Notes: generated by a model not told the origin, from the letters alone. Counted from the first letter of the stretch, positions 47,319 to 58,477 are shown. The stretch: DNA of 64,000 bases from Siphonodentalium dalli (GCA_032622095.1 CP136066.1:187090716-187154715); one strand, 5' to 3'. Numbers and translations: made by a program.

Positions 47319-48470
47319 CTAATTAAAACGTTTCGTTGATGAAATGTATGAATAAACAAAATGGAAAAGAATTTCATTGCGTCGATTCGATTCTGATGAT
47401 ATCCCTGTGAGTAAGGAGGAAATGTTAGATATTATAAATTGGTGGGCTGCAATCTTATTGAAGAGTTCGCATCTTTCGGTAGCATACAGGGGGCACTCAA
47501 AGAAATAATGAAAGGCATCTTCGACTTCGTATCCACATGTGCATTTAGAGGTATCAGAGATAAAATTGTTGCACATATCTGATTTTAATTCACTACAATA
47601 GTTGCGAATTCTGCAGTGTAAAATGCTTAGTTTTCTTGGGCCATTAATAAAGAATTGGGGAGGTTTCGTGGGCGGGTCAATTAATTTCAAATTCATCTTA
47701 AATTCAGGAAGAGTACTTACATTTGTAATAGGCTTTGGTAGTTTATTCCAGGATAACGTTCTTTTAGGTAAATAAGAGTTTCTGAAATGTTCTGTATGCG
47801 AACGGTATGAATAGAATTTGTCAGGTTCGCGCATATCATATCGATTACTGGCAACTTGTCTTGATCGGGGTGGCAACATGAGGGTGAGGTAATTGGGGAC
47901 TTGGTTGTTTATTATTTTAAACATGGTGTGCAACTCGTGGAGTTCTCGTCGAATTTCAAGCCTTGACCATCCTACTTCGTCAAACAAGCGATTTATATCT
48001 ACGGAACGCGTTAATCCTGTTACTATTCTTGCAGCGTCCTTGTGTATGTCATCGAACTTTTTTAATAAGTAATCTGTTGCTGTGCCCCACACTACATCGG
48101 CATAGTCTATAATTGGTAATATATATGCTGTGTATATTTTTTCAAGCGACTTTCGGTCTAGGTCGTACTTCAGTCTTCTTAATTGTGAGAGACGAGATGT
48201 TGCTTTGTTTGCTATTGTATTTATATGAGTGTTCCAGTTTAGATTCGATTGTATTTCAAGTCCAAGATGTTTGTGTGAGTTTGTAAATAATACATTTTCT
48301 TGTTCGAATTTTAAATTCGGGGTCACGTTGTTATTTGTAAGGGAAAAGGAAATTGCCCTAGTTTTCGTTGGGTTAAATTTAACTAGCCATTTATTTGCCC
48401 AGTCTGCGACTCTTTCAAGGTCATCGTTCATGTTCTTGGTTAGGATATCGATGTCATAATGGGTAGTCAC
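47319..48470 (-). CDS. Reverse transcriptase C-terminal half (5'-truncated)
   Basis: An uninterrupted frame of about 384 codons. It contains the post-YADD helix (DLERVADWANKWLVKFNPTK), the GLEIQSNLNWNTHI region, the thumb-like YILPIIDYADVVWG, and a C-terminal zinc-knuckle-like CTCGYEVEDAFHYFFECP. These are standard for the C-terminal half of non-LTR reverse transcriptases. The polymerase palm with the catalytic aspartates is missing, so it cannot be an active enzyme. The first codon is GTG and is simply the truncation point, not a real start. The lack of stops suggests a young insertion. Confidence 0.85.
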   Translation of the reverse strand: MTTHYDIDILTKNMNDDLERVADWANKWLVKFNPTKTRAISFSLTNNNVTPNLKFEQENVLFTNSHKHLGLEIQSNLNWNTHINTIANKATSRLSQLRRLKYDLDRKSLEKIYTAYILPIIDYADVVWGTATDYLLKKFDDIHKDAARIVTGLTRSVDINRLFDEVGWSRLEIRRELHELHTMFKIINNQVPNYLTLMLPPRSRQVASNRYDMREPDKFYSYRSHTEHFRNSYLPKRTLSWNKLPKPITNVSTLPEFKMNLKLIDPPTKPPQFFINGPRKLSILHCRIRNYCSELKSDMCNNFISDTSKCTCGYEVEDAFHYFFECPLYATERCELFNKIAAHQFIISNISSLLTGISSESNRRNEILFHFVYSYISSTKRFN

Positions 48471-50504
48471 AAGGAAGAGGACGCTGCTTTTCTTTCACTC
48501 ATATTGGTAACATTTTCAACAATTGGATTCTACAAGTCATAGACCGATCGAGTGTTGACAATAAATCGGTTGGAATTTTTAAACTTAGAAAATAGATTAT
48601 GATAGCTCAAATATACAATTACGTTATATATAGTTAAAATGTCCAACCAATATTCCATGTAAAATGTATTGTTTTAGACCAAGGGTCTAATATTGTCCTA
48701 CATGTACTTTCAGTTCGATATAGTACTTTAGGTGGGGATTATTTAGTCATATTAAAGATGCATAATCCGAATTAACGCTCCCAAGTTACTATTTTTTTTT
48801 GGCTTCGGGGGTAAAACTAAATATTTGATTCGAATCGAGGAACCCACCATCAAAGCGCAGAGTGATCAGATATCGATTTTTGAAGTTTGTTATTTCTTGA
48901 ATTGTGTAATTATTTGTGGCCCAGAAAAGAATCATCAAACCGACGGTCTCGGACAAAATTGCGGACGAAGATGCTTAACTCTAAAATCAAAAGTGGTAAT
49001 GCGGCCAAAATTTTATACTATAGTTGACAGCAGTTAGCATTATTTTGTTGTAATTAATCGATTCTGATAACAAAAGCGTATTTTGAAGAAATGTTCTTGT
49101 TGTAACTTTATGATATGGGGACCGTCTGATCGGTTTGAGTAGCTTTAAGTAAACCCTTGTTTGGAATATTGGGCAAGGGAATATTTATCCCAAGAATTGG
49201 GATTGTTGTCGGGATCTAAACCCGGAGGTAGGTTGAAATGTTTAACTTGGTAACAAAAAAGGTGTCAAAATGTAGTCTGTTTAATTATACGGATTGAATA
49301 CGGAGTGTTTATTATACGGATTGAATAAAGAGCGTTTGCTTCACTTCTGTGCGAAACACATAAAACAGCTGAAACTCGCTCTGCTTATATGCTTAGATTT
49401 TGTAGAGTATGTATAGGTATTTCGTGTATTTGGCGACCTATATTATCCCCACTACAGTATACACAAGTATTGTGGTTCAAATGCGCCACGTCCGTTCAGA
49501 TAGTAAATATATATTAAAATGAGAAATCAGTCCCCATCTACATACGATAAGGTAACTAAACGGTAATTGTATTCAAATGTGCAATGCATAGATAAATCCA
49601 CGATATATTTATGTCCTTGTACAATGGGTTGAGACAGGGACGTGACGACAGGCGTGTCTTAACCCCCCCCCCCCCCCAACTTTGGTCAAATGTTCAACAT
49701 TGGGAAATTTGATATACCTGACACAACATTTGTTGGAAATTTCACACAAACAATAGGTTGAAATTGTTTTCGTAGTTTGATTTTCGAACAATTTATTAGT
49801 GGATAATTTGTAGTTTTTAGACCAACATTTGCATATTTCCCTATTTTTGGTAAAACAAATTTGGACTGAAATGGCTGTCAGAAACAGTTGGAAATTGTTC
49901 AAGCTTGGGGGGGGGGTGTCAGGTCTCAAAATTTCCAACAATTGGAAAGCTTGATGCCAGCCAAGGGGAGGGGTGGATTTACGCGCAAACTTGTGAATTT
50001 GATATGGTTCGAGATGTGTAGTTAGAAATTCGAAGGTGGACACCCTTCCTAACGCGCAGACCATCTATAGCCATGTCCCTGTAATGGGCGTCTATAGCAC
50101 CATCTACTCACTCTAGTAATCACAACCTGTCATTAATGCAGTGAACAAAGTTGTTAGTGAAAACAAATCGGCCTTCCGTATTTATCTAAGTGCTAGAAGC
50201 CGCCTCGAGAATTTGAACACAAATCCTGGGTTAAAATGACAACTTTATCAATAATATTTGCCCATGAAATCTTTCAATAAATAGGTTATCGCATATAGCT
50301 GACTGGAATTTCATGGAATTCATGGACCTTTGGGTGAGAAAATCGTAGTGAAAGGCTACCGGTCAATGGGACAAATCTACCCGTTTCAATTCGCTATCGC
50401 TTTATGTGCTGCATTGAAAGTACCCAAGTGACCGTGACGATGTTCACAGATTTACCCGTACCCGTTCCCATCGAACGGGTATCGCAAACTCGCTAATGTC
50501 CTCC

Positions 50505-51460
50505 ACAATATTCTTACCGGTATCGCTAACAAATCGCCATACAGCTCCAGATTTTTCCAATAATTTCCGACTGTCCCAATATTTAGCAGTAACACCTTTC
50601 CGGTAACATTCGAATTTCATAGTGTCTAGTTCAATAGTAATACATTTACCTCTGTTTTTACTTCGATTTTCTCATATTCGTCCTTCATACCGTTATTCTT
50701 CTTTTTTTCCCACTTTCTGCACATTAAGTTTGTAATCCCGCTCGTCCGTCACCATAAAGCGTTGCTCGTTTGTATCCATCTTATCCTATCTTTCCTCTCC
50801 GATAAGTCTCCGATGACCCGCGGAAATATTTAGTTAAATGTCACCGACATTGATTTTCATGAGATGTTTAACGGTATGGAGAAGGGATACACACGGTGAT
50901 GCAGCTGCAGAAAACACAGTACCTTTCGCCCTTATAATCATATACCAATATAGGTTTACTGCAAATCAAACTGAAACATCTCTATGATTTTTGCCAGTAT
51001 TGAAAGAGATATGGAAACGAGTTTCATAACATCTTATATCCCGATATAACGAGTTGAAAATCTTGTATATCACATGAAAAAAAAACTGGCTTTATGCCTT
51101 TTTAACAAATAAAAATCCTTAAAAGAAGTTGCAAAATACATACATATACAGCGTTGGCTGAGACTCGTCACAACCGACAGTATTGTGCGCTCATGGCTGG
51201 CGACGGAAAATATTGTTCCCCAATTTTCCTCTTTGTTTTGTGTCTATTTTGTAAGTGCAACGAAGTTGGACGAGAATTTAACTTTAACGAACAAAGCAAT
51301 CATTTTGCATTGTATGGTGTTGGTGACATGTGCGGATAGTCTAAATGATATTAATCCGTCTGAATCAATGTAAAGGCGAGCTCTAATTTTGTTGGCGCGA
51401 TGCCAAATTCTGCCCGGGAAGCACGCGCATAGCCATCACTAGTGACAGATAAGGAAATTT
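50505..51460. other. No gene recognised
   Basis: A block near 50929-51010 repeats 10393-10470 (TTTACTGCAAATCAAACTGA and TCTCTATGATTTTTG). A GC-richer stretch at 51154-51373 has two short overlapping plus-strand frames without a recognised domain. Confidence 0.4.
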
Positions 51461-51463
51461 ATT

Positions 51464-51847
51464 TTTTTACCCTGTGCCAATGTATTCTCTTATATATGCG
51501 AGTCGACCATAGGTCGCCTCGCATATATAAGAGCATGCATTGGCCTAACAATTTTTTACAATTTTAATACTTTTTTCTTGTATTCTTTAACAATTTTATA
51601 ATTTCACCCATACAGAGCCCCAGACAAACATGAGCAGACGACACTCTTTTCTATATGCTTCTATATATGTGTGGGGCTCCCTGCAGGGTAATGGATGTTT
51701 TTTTTATTTTATGTCCTAAAAATTTTAAGAAACATTTATTTTAAAAAAATGATAAAAAATTGTTAGGCCAATGCATTCTCTTATATATGCGAGGCGACCT
51801 ATGGTCGACTCGCATATATAAGAGAATGCATTGGCACAGGGTAAAAA
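51464..51847. mobile_element. Double-hairpin MITE, copy 4 (variant ends)
   Basis: Two opposed hairpins as in the other copies, but the ends are TTTTTACCCTGTGCC and its complement, not TTAACCCTTTACCC. The spacer between hairpins is longer and holds an extra CAGAGCCCC/GGGGCTC segment, possibly a further small insertion. It abuts the left target duplication of the hAT-like element at 51858. Confidence 0.75.
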
Positions 51848-53069
51848 TTCACGTAGGCAGGGTTCGCGCTGCCACTTGCCAAATTTGCCAATGGCAAAAT
51901 AATTCACATTTGGCATAAAATATTTTCATTTGGCAAGTCACTTTTGATTCCTCAAGAAAGTTTATTAATATTTGTCAATCTATACCACTCGTTTCAGGAA
52001 ACTCTTTCATTATTAATGTTATTAGTGGTGATTAACACATGTATAAGGTTATTAAAAGTTAACACCTCTATCAAGATGCAATTAATCTGATATTATTAGT
52101 ATCGACGGGTGGAGGGATTTCTAGTGTGCCTGGTGGCGGTGTTTACAGAGCTAATCCTCTTTGTTTCGATGTGCCTTTCTGATGTAGCCATGTCCAAATG
52201 AATAATCGTCAGAAGTTAACAATTTAACATATTGTCTTTTGCTTCTGGCATTTCGGCCTCAATCCAGAGAGGTCAAACTAGATGACAAACTGGGAATGTC
52301 ACAACCATTCCGGGAATCCCATGCAGTGTAAGTCCACTGCAAAAATGTGTATAAAAACTAGTGGTGCGTAGCGGAAATACTGAAATTTATCTAATTATAT
52401 AAGATGGAATAAGAAATTTGACCATTTAAATTCTTATGTATGAGTGAAATACCTGTAAAAATTGAGTTACAAGTATAAGAGACAGAATACAAAATTTTAT
52501 AAATCTATGAGCACTATGTAGGTCATATAAATGATATATATATTGAATATTAAGGTTAAAGGGTAACTTTAAATTAAAAATATTATGATTATAAGTATAT
52601 ATTGTTTACCCAAATCTCAAATGACTCATTGTCAAATAAGATAATTAACCAAATATGCTACTACAAAGTATTAATGTGTCAGACTAAAAGTGCAACCAAC
52701 TGAGAATATGGGATATGTAATGTATACTGGTGTCCCACAATTTTAGTTTTTTTTTCTTTTTTTTAAAAGTGTCCACACAAATATATGAAAATCAAACGTA
52801 TAAAAGTTATTATATACATGTACCGTATAATATGAGACCAAACAAGAAGACCCGGTTAACAAGTCAGCATTGGTGCATACACATGCCTCTCAGATATTGT
52901 GTGTGTGTCACTTTAACACATCACACGAATCCCTTTTGTGCATTGTCATAGTAATTAATCTGTAAACGTTAAAAATAGATCTAAAGCCCACCGACCTCAA
53001 TTCTGGGGAACTGGGGAGATTGGTGAACTGACTGGTCCTCTTATGAAAACTTATGAAATAATCTATTCT

Positions 53070-54950
53070 AAGTGACTACTCGATGTGTCATTAACTGAAA
53101 AAACAAATAAAATGAATTTTAATTTAATACAAGCAATTGAATGAATTCAATTGTCCATTTCTAATCAGTATTATTTGATTTAAATTACTATCTTAGAAAA
53201 CATGAACAATTTCAACTTATTTTCAATGGTCATGGATAATACTAATCTGTCAGATCCTTTAAAGAGAACTCATATGAGGTGCAGTCAACCAACCAATCCC
53301 AAATTTAAATCTAAATGTAAAATTGAACTCAGATAACAAAATTAAACTAAATAAATTCTGTCTTTGATATATTATTATAATAAATATGTAATAATAATTA
53401 GTGATACCGATGATAGATATACTAGTATGAGGTTAATAAATTATGGGAGTTCATTCATCTAATGTCACTCTCAGTTATGAATGTATTTAATATTATTGTA
53501 GGTATTTGGGGAGGCGGTTGTGTGGCCATTGTGGGGTGGGCACCTTTATGCGAGCCTCTGCAGCAAGGTTTACAGAGTTTCAAAATGTTCTGATTGTGAT
53601 GTTGTGTGGTATTGGAAATAATACATAATTTATCAGAAAGTCGGGTCGATGTACCATTATAGCACTAGAAAGCTGGTGTAATTATTCTAAATTTTTGTCA
53701 AATGTTGCAAATCCAGGGAAAAATCTCCATAAATTTATAGCAAAAAAGATATTTTACCAAACCCAATCCGTCAGTTAAATGAAAAGTATGTATAAAGATA
53801 CTTCTGATTTACGTCACAGATAACTGCTTATATATAACTTATGCTGTGGAGATTTGCTTGGAGGTCCCCATACAGTTCTGGTCAACTGACCCCCCCCCCC
53901 CCCTGAAATTTCCTGAATAGTGGTAACAATAATATGCATGAAATGATATTTAATTTAATCTATATGATACTCACCATGTATATATTACAACCCCTCACTT
54001 TCTCGGTCACTTTCTCGGTCTTCTGACCATGCCGCAATGGTGAAAATATTAATGAGACTGGAATTTCAAACACCATATCTCTAACACAGATATTGTAATG
54101 AATCGGCACTCTACGACACGCAGTCACTGAGCCAGGCGGGGTCAAATTATGTAGTTACTTTTAAGAATTGAAGTGTATTTGACTCAAATGATAAAAGACA
54201 GATTAAAGTGTGTCATTGTTTCCAGTAAGCTCAGACCTAGAATTACGCGTAAAGACTCCATATACATTCACAATTCACTCCTTAAATCTTACCGAACAAC
54301 TCCAGAAATAAATCACAAATTCACGAACACGTCAGTCGGTCACTGCCTTTTGGCTAACTGTGTCATCGTGTCAAGGTTACCCGCTCAGCATGATCTGCAC
54401 GTGCGCTTATGTGGTCCCTGATCTAATTTGACAATGTGCCAAAAATAGCAGTAATGAAAACAGGGGCGTGAAGAGGTAGCTTAGAGGCGTGTAGTTCTGT
54501 GCCAATACATTATATCTACCGTGAGCTATCGAAATCAATGCCAACAGCGACAATGCTAGTGATATTAACTAATTTTAATACCGTGTTTTATATTATTAAT
54601 GAACTATTTAGGCTCATCTAAAGTTTATTTTAATTTTAATTAAAATCAGAATATTTCGCCAGATATATGGAAAATAAGAGATGGTCAGTAAAAGTGCACC
54701 AGCTCTGCGGTGCCGCGGAGGGATGCCTGGGCCGATCGGACCCCGCTCCACGCGGTGCATTTGTCTCGCGTGGAGCGGAGTGTGCTCCACCAAGGCGCCC
54801 GGTGAAGTGGTATGGCAGGGTGGTGGGAATGAGGGTGTTACCACAGTGGTTGGTAGTCGTGGGTAGATTGGAGCTGCTTGCATTTTTTGGACTTCCAAGA
54901 AATGTGCGCGGCTTTAATATGCTCAAGGCTGCCTGTTGCTGTGGGGAAAC
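53070..54950 (+). repeat. Uninterrupted paralogue of 24185-24337 + 34031-37380
   Basis: The AATTACTATCTTAGAAAACA junction near 53185 corresponds to the place where the palindrome is inserted. Sites equivalent to the three further insertions are also empty here. No coding domain. The GC-rich 54700-54870 block yields several overlapping frames, none recognisable. Confidence 0.75.
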
Positions 54951-54961
54951 ATATTACAACG

Positions 54962-55056
54962 CACGCGTGTAACCTGTAAATTATATGTATATATGTTAAT
55001 TGATGTCTAAATGTCATTTATTGATTTACATAGACAATAAACTTGATTGATTGATG
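54962..55056 (+). mobile_element. SINE/non-LTR 3' tail fragment
   Basis: Same about 95 bp as 22558-22656, ending GACAATAAACTTGATTGATT. Confidence 0.65.
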
Positions 55057-55383
55057 AAGAACCCTTTCTACAATTGCATTGTGACGTTGTTGGTTTATTG
55101 TTCTATGATAAACCCAAAGAGGCGAGAATTATTAATAACTATCTGCTTTCCTATCGATATCAAAGGTCGCTCAAGCAGCGATTATCAAATGGTCAAAATA
55201 AAAGAAACAATGTTGTAGAAACTGATAGCATTTGGCAATTCATAACAGCATTTGGCAAAAAGTATTTTCATTTGGCAAAATATTCGGCAAAAGTAAATTT
55301 CGGGCCAGCGCGAACCCTGCACGTATGTGAGTTCGTTGCTTTTAATGAAGAGTGGGGGTTTCAGTTGCAAGCCTGCAAATAGC

Positions 55384-55747
55384 GTGTCTGTCATTTGCAG
55401 AATGAGGTCCCGAGAGGGTGAAATTAGTTACGCTATCCCGAAGACGTCATCTTCTGGAAAGTATCTATAGTATTAAATTAACATTATTTTTAGTTACATT
55501 TCCCTTCTAGGAAGTTCCTATATCCCCTAAATTGCAGAAGATAAAATTCATAATTGAGGTGCCCAATGGGCGAACATCACCAACTTCAACTGGGGAACTT
55601 CAATCTGATCCTAGGTCTACCATAGCAGTTGAGGGCCTTAGTAGAATGAGGTCCCCCAGAGGGTGAATTCAATGATGCTCGCCCGCTATGCGGGATAGCG
55701 TCACTAAATTCACCCTCTGGGGACCTCATTCTGCAAATGACAGACAC
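55384..55747. mobile_element. TIR element with about 50-bp ends
   Basis: GTGTCTGTCATTTGCAGAAT at 55384 is inverted at the right end (ATTCTGCAAATGACAGACAC to 55747). An inner hairpin (AATGAGGTCCCCCAGAGGGT near 55645 and its complement near 55710) adds a second inverted level. No ORF. It lies just upstream of the Mab-21-like gene and could affect its 5' region. Confidence 0.75.
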
Positions 55748-55876
55748 AGTATCATGATTTGTACTGATTCTTACGGGCGCTAATTGTGTGAATATAGAGG
55801 GTGTGTGATTATAATAAAATGATATATTATTTCAAATTTGATTCCTTGTAAATATATGATATATTTTTTTAATTAT

Positions 55877-55878
55877 AG
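55877..55878 (+). promoter_or_regulatory. Probable 3' splice acceptor before the Mab-21-like coding exon
   Basis: ATTTTTTTAATTATAG ends here, a good polypyrimidine-AG acceptor; the leader would then run 55879-56001. The 5' exon and promoter were not identified. A roughly 55-bp block at 55768-55820 also occurs at 10725-10780, so it is repeat-derived. Confidence 0.45.
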
Positions 55879-56001
55879 GAAACTCACTACACGACATCGC
55901 CAACGCAAGATCACAAAATATATGCCTGAACTGTCCTGCGTTGTGTAAACTCCAATCTAATTTTAACTTCGCACTGGGAGTAAGTCGAAACATTACGTGA
56001 A

Positions 56002-57411
56002 ATGGCTGACTTAGCAAAACTTATATCATCTAAGATCCACAAGGCCCAAGATGCTGATAATAAATCTTACAAACTGAATAAAGCGTTTCCGATTATTCTG
56101 AAGCATATATATGAGGCATGTGGGTATAATCCGGATAACTTGGTATTTGTTGGAAGCAGTCGCGATGGTTTCAAGGTTTGCAAAAAAGGAGATGTTGGCG
56201 ATATAGATGTTATGTATGAAAACAACATTGCTCAAAAAGGGATAGAAGAAAAGAATTTTGATTACAATGAAATGTTCCCTTGTCACTGCAAGATTAGTGT
56301 GGGCGGCGAATTAATCAAGAGGGATAAGGTGGCGTCATCTGAATTGGTATTCGGAATGTGGGAATTAATCGAGCATACACATGCATATGCTGGTGCTGCA
56401 GGGGGACTACTTGGCCACAGTTTTGACATATGGCATGAAAAACTAGGCGAATTCTCCATATTTTTTTACTTGATGCAAAGAATGTTCAAAGAGATTGGTA
56501 AACAGACGACTAGTGGAATCGGCGCATCTGCAAGAGAACTGCATTCCGTCAGTTCGAACTATTTTAGGGCGTCAGGGTTTCACGCCGTGGATATGGAAAC
56601 ACAAATAAAAACATGGAAGAAGGAATACTGCAAAGAAGCACATCTCATTTACGGATATGGTAGAATTTCTGAACTTCTGAGACTGATATACTTTGACACA
56701 GATCCGGAAGAATCTATTCCAAAATTTCTGTCAGATGTTTTCGTCGAAGACCCCGTTACCCCCTCCTTCCAAACAATACTGTCTGCACGGGAAGTCACCA
56801 GTACGCTTCCAAAGAGCTCGGTTGATTGGGTTGCTTCCTTCCGTGTCAGTGGTTGGCCTAGACCAGCATTGCAATGGATCAATCGAACTCGCAATTGGCC
56901 GTCAGACGAGATTACCAGTATCATAGCAACGGAGGGATTCAACGTAGTAGGTAAACCGTCTCCTAAATCAGAGACAGAGGACACTGACTATTATCTATCC
57001 TTTGCACGGGCAGAATTCAAACTGTGCCACGCGCTGAGTGAAGATAAAAAGTTATGTTATTTGGCGTTCAAAATCCTCATTAAATTCGGCGTTGAAGACG
57101 ACAACATTAGATCTTATTATCTTAAAACAGTTTTTCTTTGGATGTGTGAACGTGCCGATCCCGCCGATTGGGACAACAGTAAACTACTCACAAATCTTCA
57201 CAATTTAGTACATTTTCTCATTGAAGCCTATCGAAGCCATAATTTGCAGCATTATTTTGTACCAGAAATGAACCTACTGGCTCGATCATCTGACGAAATT
57301 TGTGAAGATATTGTTGTGAAATTGTCGAAGATAATCAGGAGAGTTCCAGATTGCTTTCACGGACTGTTCGAGCGGAACGGAGATTTAATTATATACGATC
57401 CGATCGTCTGA
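56002..57411 (+). CDS. Mab-21/cGAS-like receptor (nucleotidyltransferase)
   Basis: 469 codons in one exon, with A/G-rich start context (GAAATGG). The nucleotidyltransferase signature is present: VGSSRDGFK (Gly51-Ser52-Ser53) then GDIDVMYE with the metal-binding pair Asp67 and Asp69. A later VDWVASF (Asp275) is the likely third acidic residue. The Mab-21 C-terminal helical part follows: GWPRPALQWINRTRNWPSDE (284-303), YYLSFARAEFKL (330-341) and a WMCERADPADW segment. Family members sense foreign nucleic acid and make cyclic or linear dinucleotide messengers that act on STING; some are inactive. The spacing between the acid pair and Asp275 (about 206 residues) is longer than in cGAS (about 92). 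Single-exon structure is common in expanded invertebrate families. Activity and ligand are not predictable here. Confidence 0.85.
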   Translation: MADLAKLISSKIHKAQDADNKSYKLNKAFPIILKHIYEACGYNPDNLVFVGSSRDGFKVCKKGDVGDIDVMYENNIAQKGIEEKNFDYNEMFPCHCKISVGGELIKRDKVASSELVFGMWELIEHTHAYAGAAGGLLGHSFDIWHEKLGEFSIFFYLMQRMFKEIGKQTTSGIGASARELHSVSSNYFRASGFHAVDMETQIKTWKKEYCKEAHLIYGYGRISELLRLIYFDTDPEESIPKFLSDVFVEDPVTPSFQTILSAREVTSTLPKSSVDWVASFRVSGWPRPALQWINRTRNWPSDEITSIIATEGFNVVGKPSPKSETEDTDYYLSFARAEFKLCHALSEDKKLCYLAFKILIKFGVEDDNIRSYYLKTVFLWMCERADPADWDNSKLLTNLHNLVHFLIEAYRSHNLQHYFVPEMNLLARSSDEICEDIVVKLSKIIRRVPDCFHGLFERNGDLIIYDPIV

Positions 57412-57628
57412 TCGTTCACACGATACCTGGATAAATCAAAGACATACAATAATGTTCACAACAAACATAAAAACAAAAGAAATTTTAGTATTCATATTTG
57501 TTTTGAGTGGCTCTGTACATGTTTTGAGTCAGACCGAAGAGAGAGATTGTCTGTCGTTCTGTGGACGGTTTTGAGACACGTACATTGGCGGCACGTATGA
57601 CATACTCTATTTTGTGAACCGGATCAAC

Positions 57629-57634
57629 AATAAA
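57629..57634 (+). terminator. AATAAA polyadenylation signal of the Mab-21-like gene
   Basis: The first canonical AATAAA after the stop codon, about 220 nt downstream. Confidence 0.55.
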
Positions 57635-57639
57635 AATAT

Positions 57640-58475
57640 AGAGAATATCCATGGCTCTATGTAGAAATAATCACAAACTCCAGTTATGCGGGCTAGCTTT
57701 AATGGGCCTTTCAGTGAAATAATTATTAGCAGATATATTCGACCAATCAGCGACTGTGCCGGCCAATGGCTGCATTAATAATTCTGCTGCCATCTTTCTT
57801 CACCCTAATTTTGATATCCATGCATACATTCAGTGCTAAATTGAAATAACTATCTTGTTGTCAAATCATATTATACTGACATTTATATTTGCGCCATGAT
57901 GTTATAAATTTATCCGTGATTGTAACAATGTTTTTCATTCAGCATGACACTAAGTCTTGTAATATTTTTTCACATTTAATGGTAAAACGAACGTGTGTTC
58001 TCTGGTTTAGATATTTTAAAGAGTTCAGGGATATGTCTGTCTGTCTGCGATTTTTCTTCCAGAGCCCTGGACCGCTTTGAACCAAATTTGTTGTGGTGAT
58101 TCGGGGTACCCCGGCAGATGTTATAACTGTCTTATTTTTGTTTCAAATTAAAATTAAAAAAAATAATTCATTTTTCAAATTTGTTTTTTTTCCAAATTTG
58201 TATTTTTTTTAGCAAGAAGTTTCAGTCTAAATATCTAAATCGATAATTTAAAAATTAAATGTAAAAAATTAAATTAGTTTTTTTTAAAAGTTTCAATCTA
58301 TAATTCTAAAAAGAAAATTAAAAACTTAGAAATGTTTTTTTTAACTTAATTTTTCAGAGTTCAATCTAAAAAAAATTGAATTTAAATTAATTGTTTTTTA
58401 AATCAAACTGCTTAAAAGATCAAAATTTGCACGACTCATATACATGAGTCTGTTACAGCAAGTTAACATAAGGAC
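57640..58475. other. No gene recognised; AT-rich low complexity at 58140-58420
   Basis: Intergenic. 58140-58420 is dominated by runs of A and T with repeated TTTTTCAAATTTG-like words. The 63-codon frame at 57889 has no domain. Confidence 0.5.
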
Positions 58476-58477
58476 AA

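Larger units (their letters stand above)
46320..48472 (-). mobile_element. 5'-truncated non-LTR retrotransposon with target duplication
   Basis: GGAAGAGGACG is present at 46309-46319 and 48473-48483, an 11-bp target duplication. On the minus strand the 3' end carries AATAAA shortly before an A-rich terminus (complement of TTTTTGTTTAAAC at 46320). The coding part begins abruptly at 48472, just where the YADD region of reverse transcriptase would precede it, the usual 5' truncation. A Helitron-like unit (46444-47183) sits in its 3' part. It is inserted in the right arm of the long-inverted-repeat element. Confidence 0.85.
40193..50503. mobile_element. Long-inverted-repeat element carrying an SGNH ORF relic
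   Basis: The ends are AATAGCGAGTTTGCGATACC... at 40193 and its complement at 50503. Arms align inverted throughout: 40193-40560 with 50150-50503, 42373-43600 with 49130-50150, 43640-43840 with 48550-48720, and 44030-44180 with 46018-46165. After removing a 1.8-kb insertion from the left arm and a 2.2-kb insertion from the right, each arm is about 2.2 kb around a 1.84-kb unique core with a decayed ORF. The arms carry ACCCGT/CCGGTA-rich ends at both outer and inner borders. Target duplication is weak (ATGTCACTT versus ATGTCCTCC). The superfamily is not recognised. Confidence 0.7.
51858..55319. mobile_element. hAT-like non-autonomous element, 3.5 kb
   Basis: Ends CAGGGTTCGCGCTG and CAGCGCGAACCCTG with flanking CACGTAGG (51850-51857) and CACGTATG (55320-55327), an 8-bp duplication with one mismatch. 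Both subterminal zones carry iterated TTTGGCA/TGCCAAA words (51870-51945 and 55225-55300), as expected of hAT subterminal binding repeats. No transposase. The interior 53070-54950 is the intact paralogue of the repeat split by the 9.7-kb palindrome. Confidence 0.8.

Noticed and set aside
49633-50083. Separate hAT MITE with CAGGGACRTG ends
   Set aside because: The same CAGGGAC boundaries and inner sequence occur at the mirrored place in the left arm (42424-43155), so this is part of the long inverted repeat, not a later insertion. The left arm does contain divergent sequence between them.
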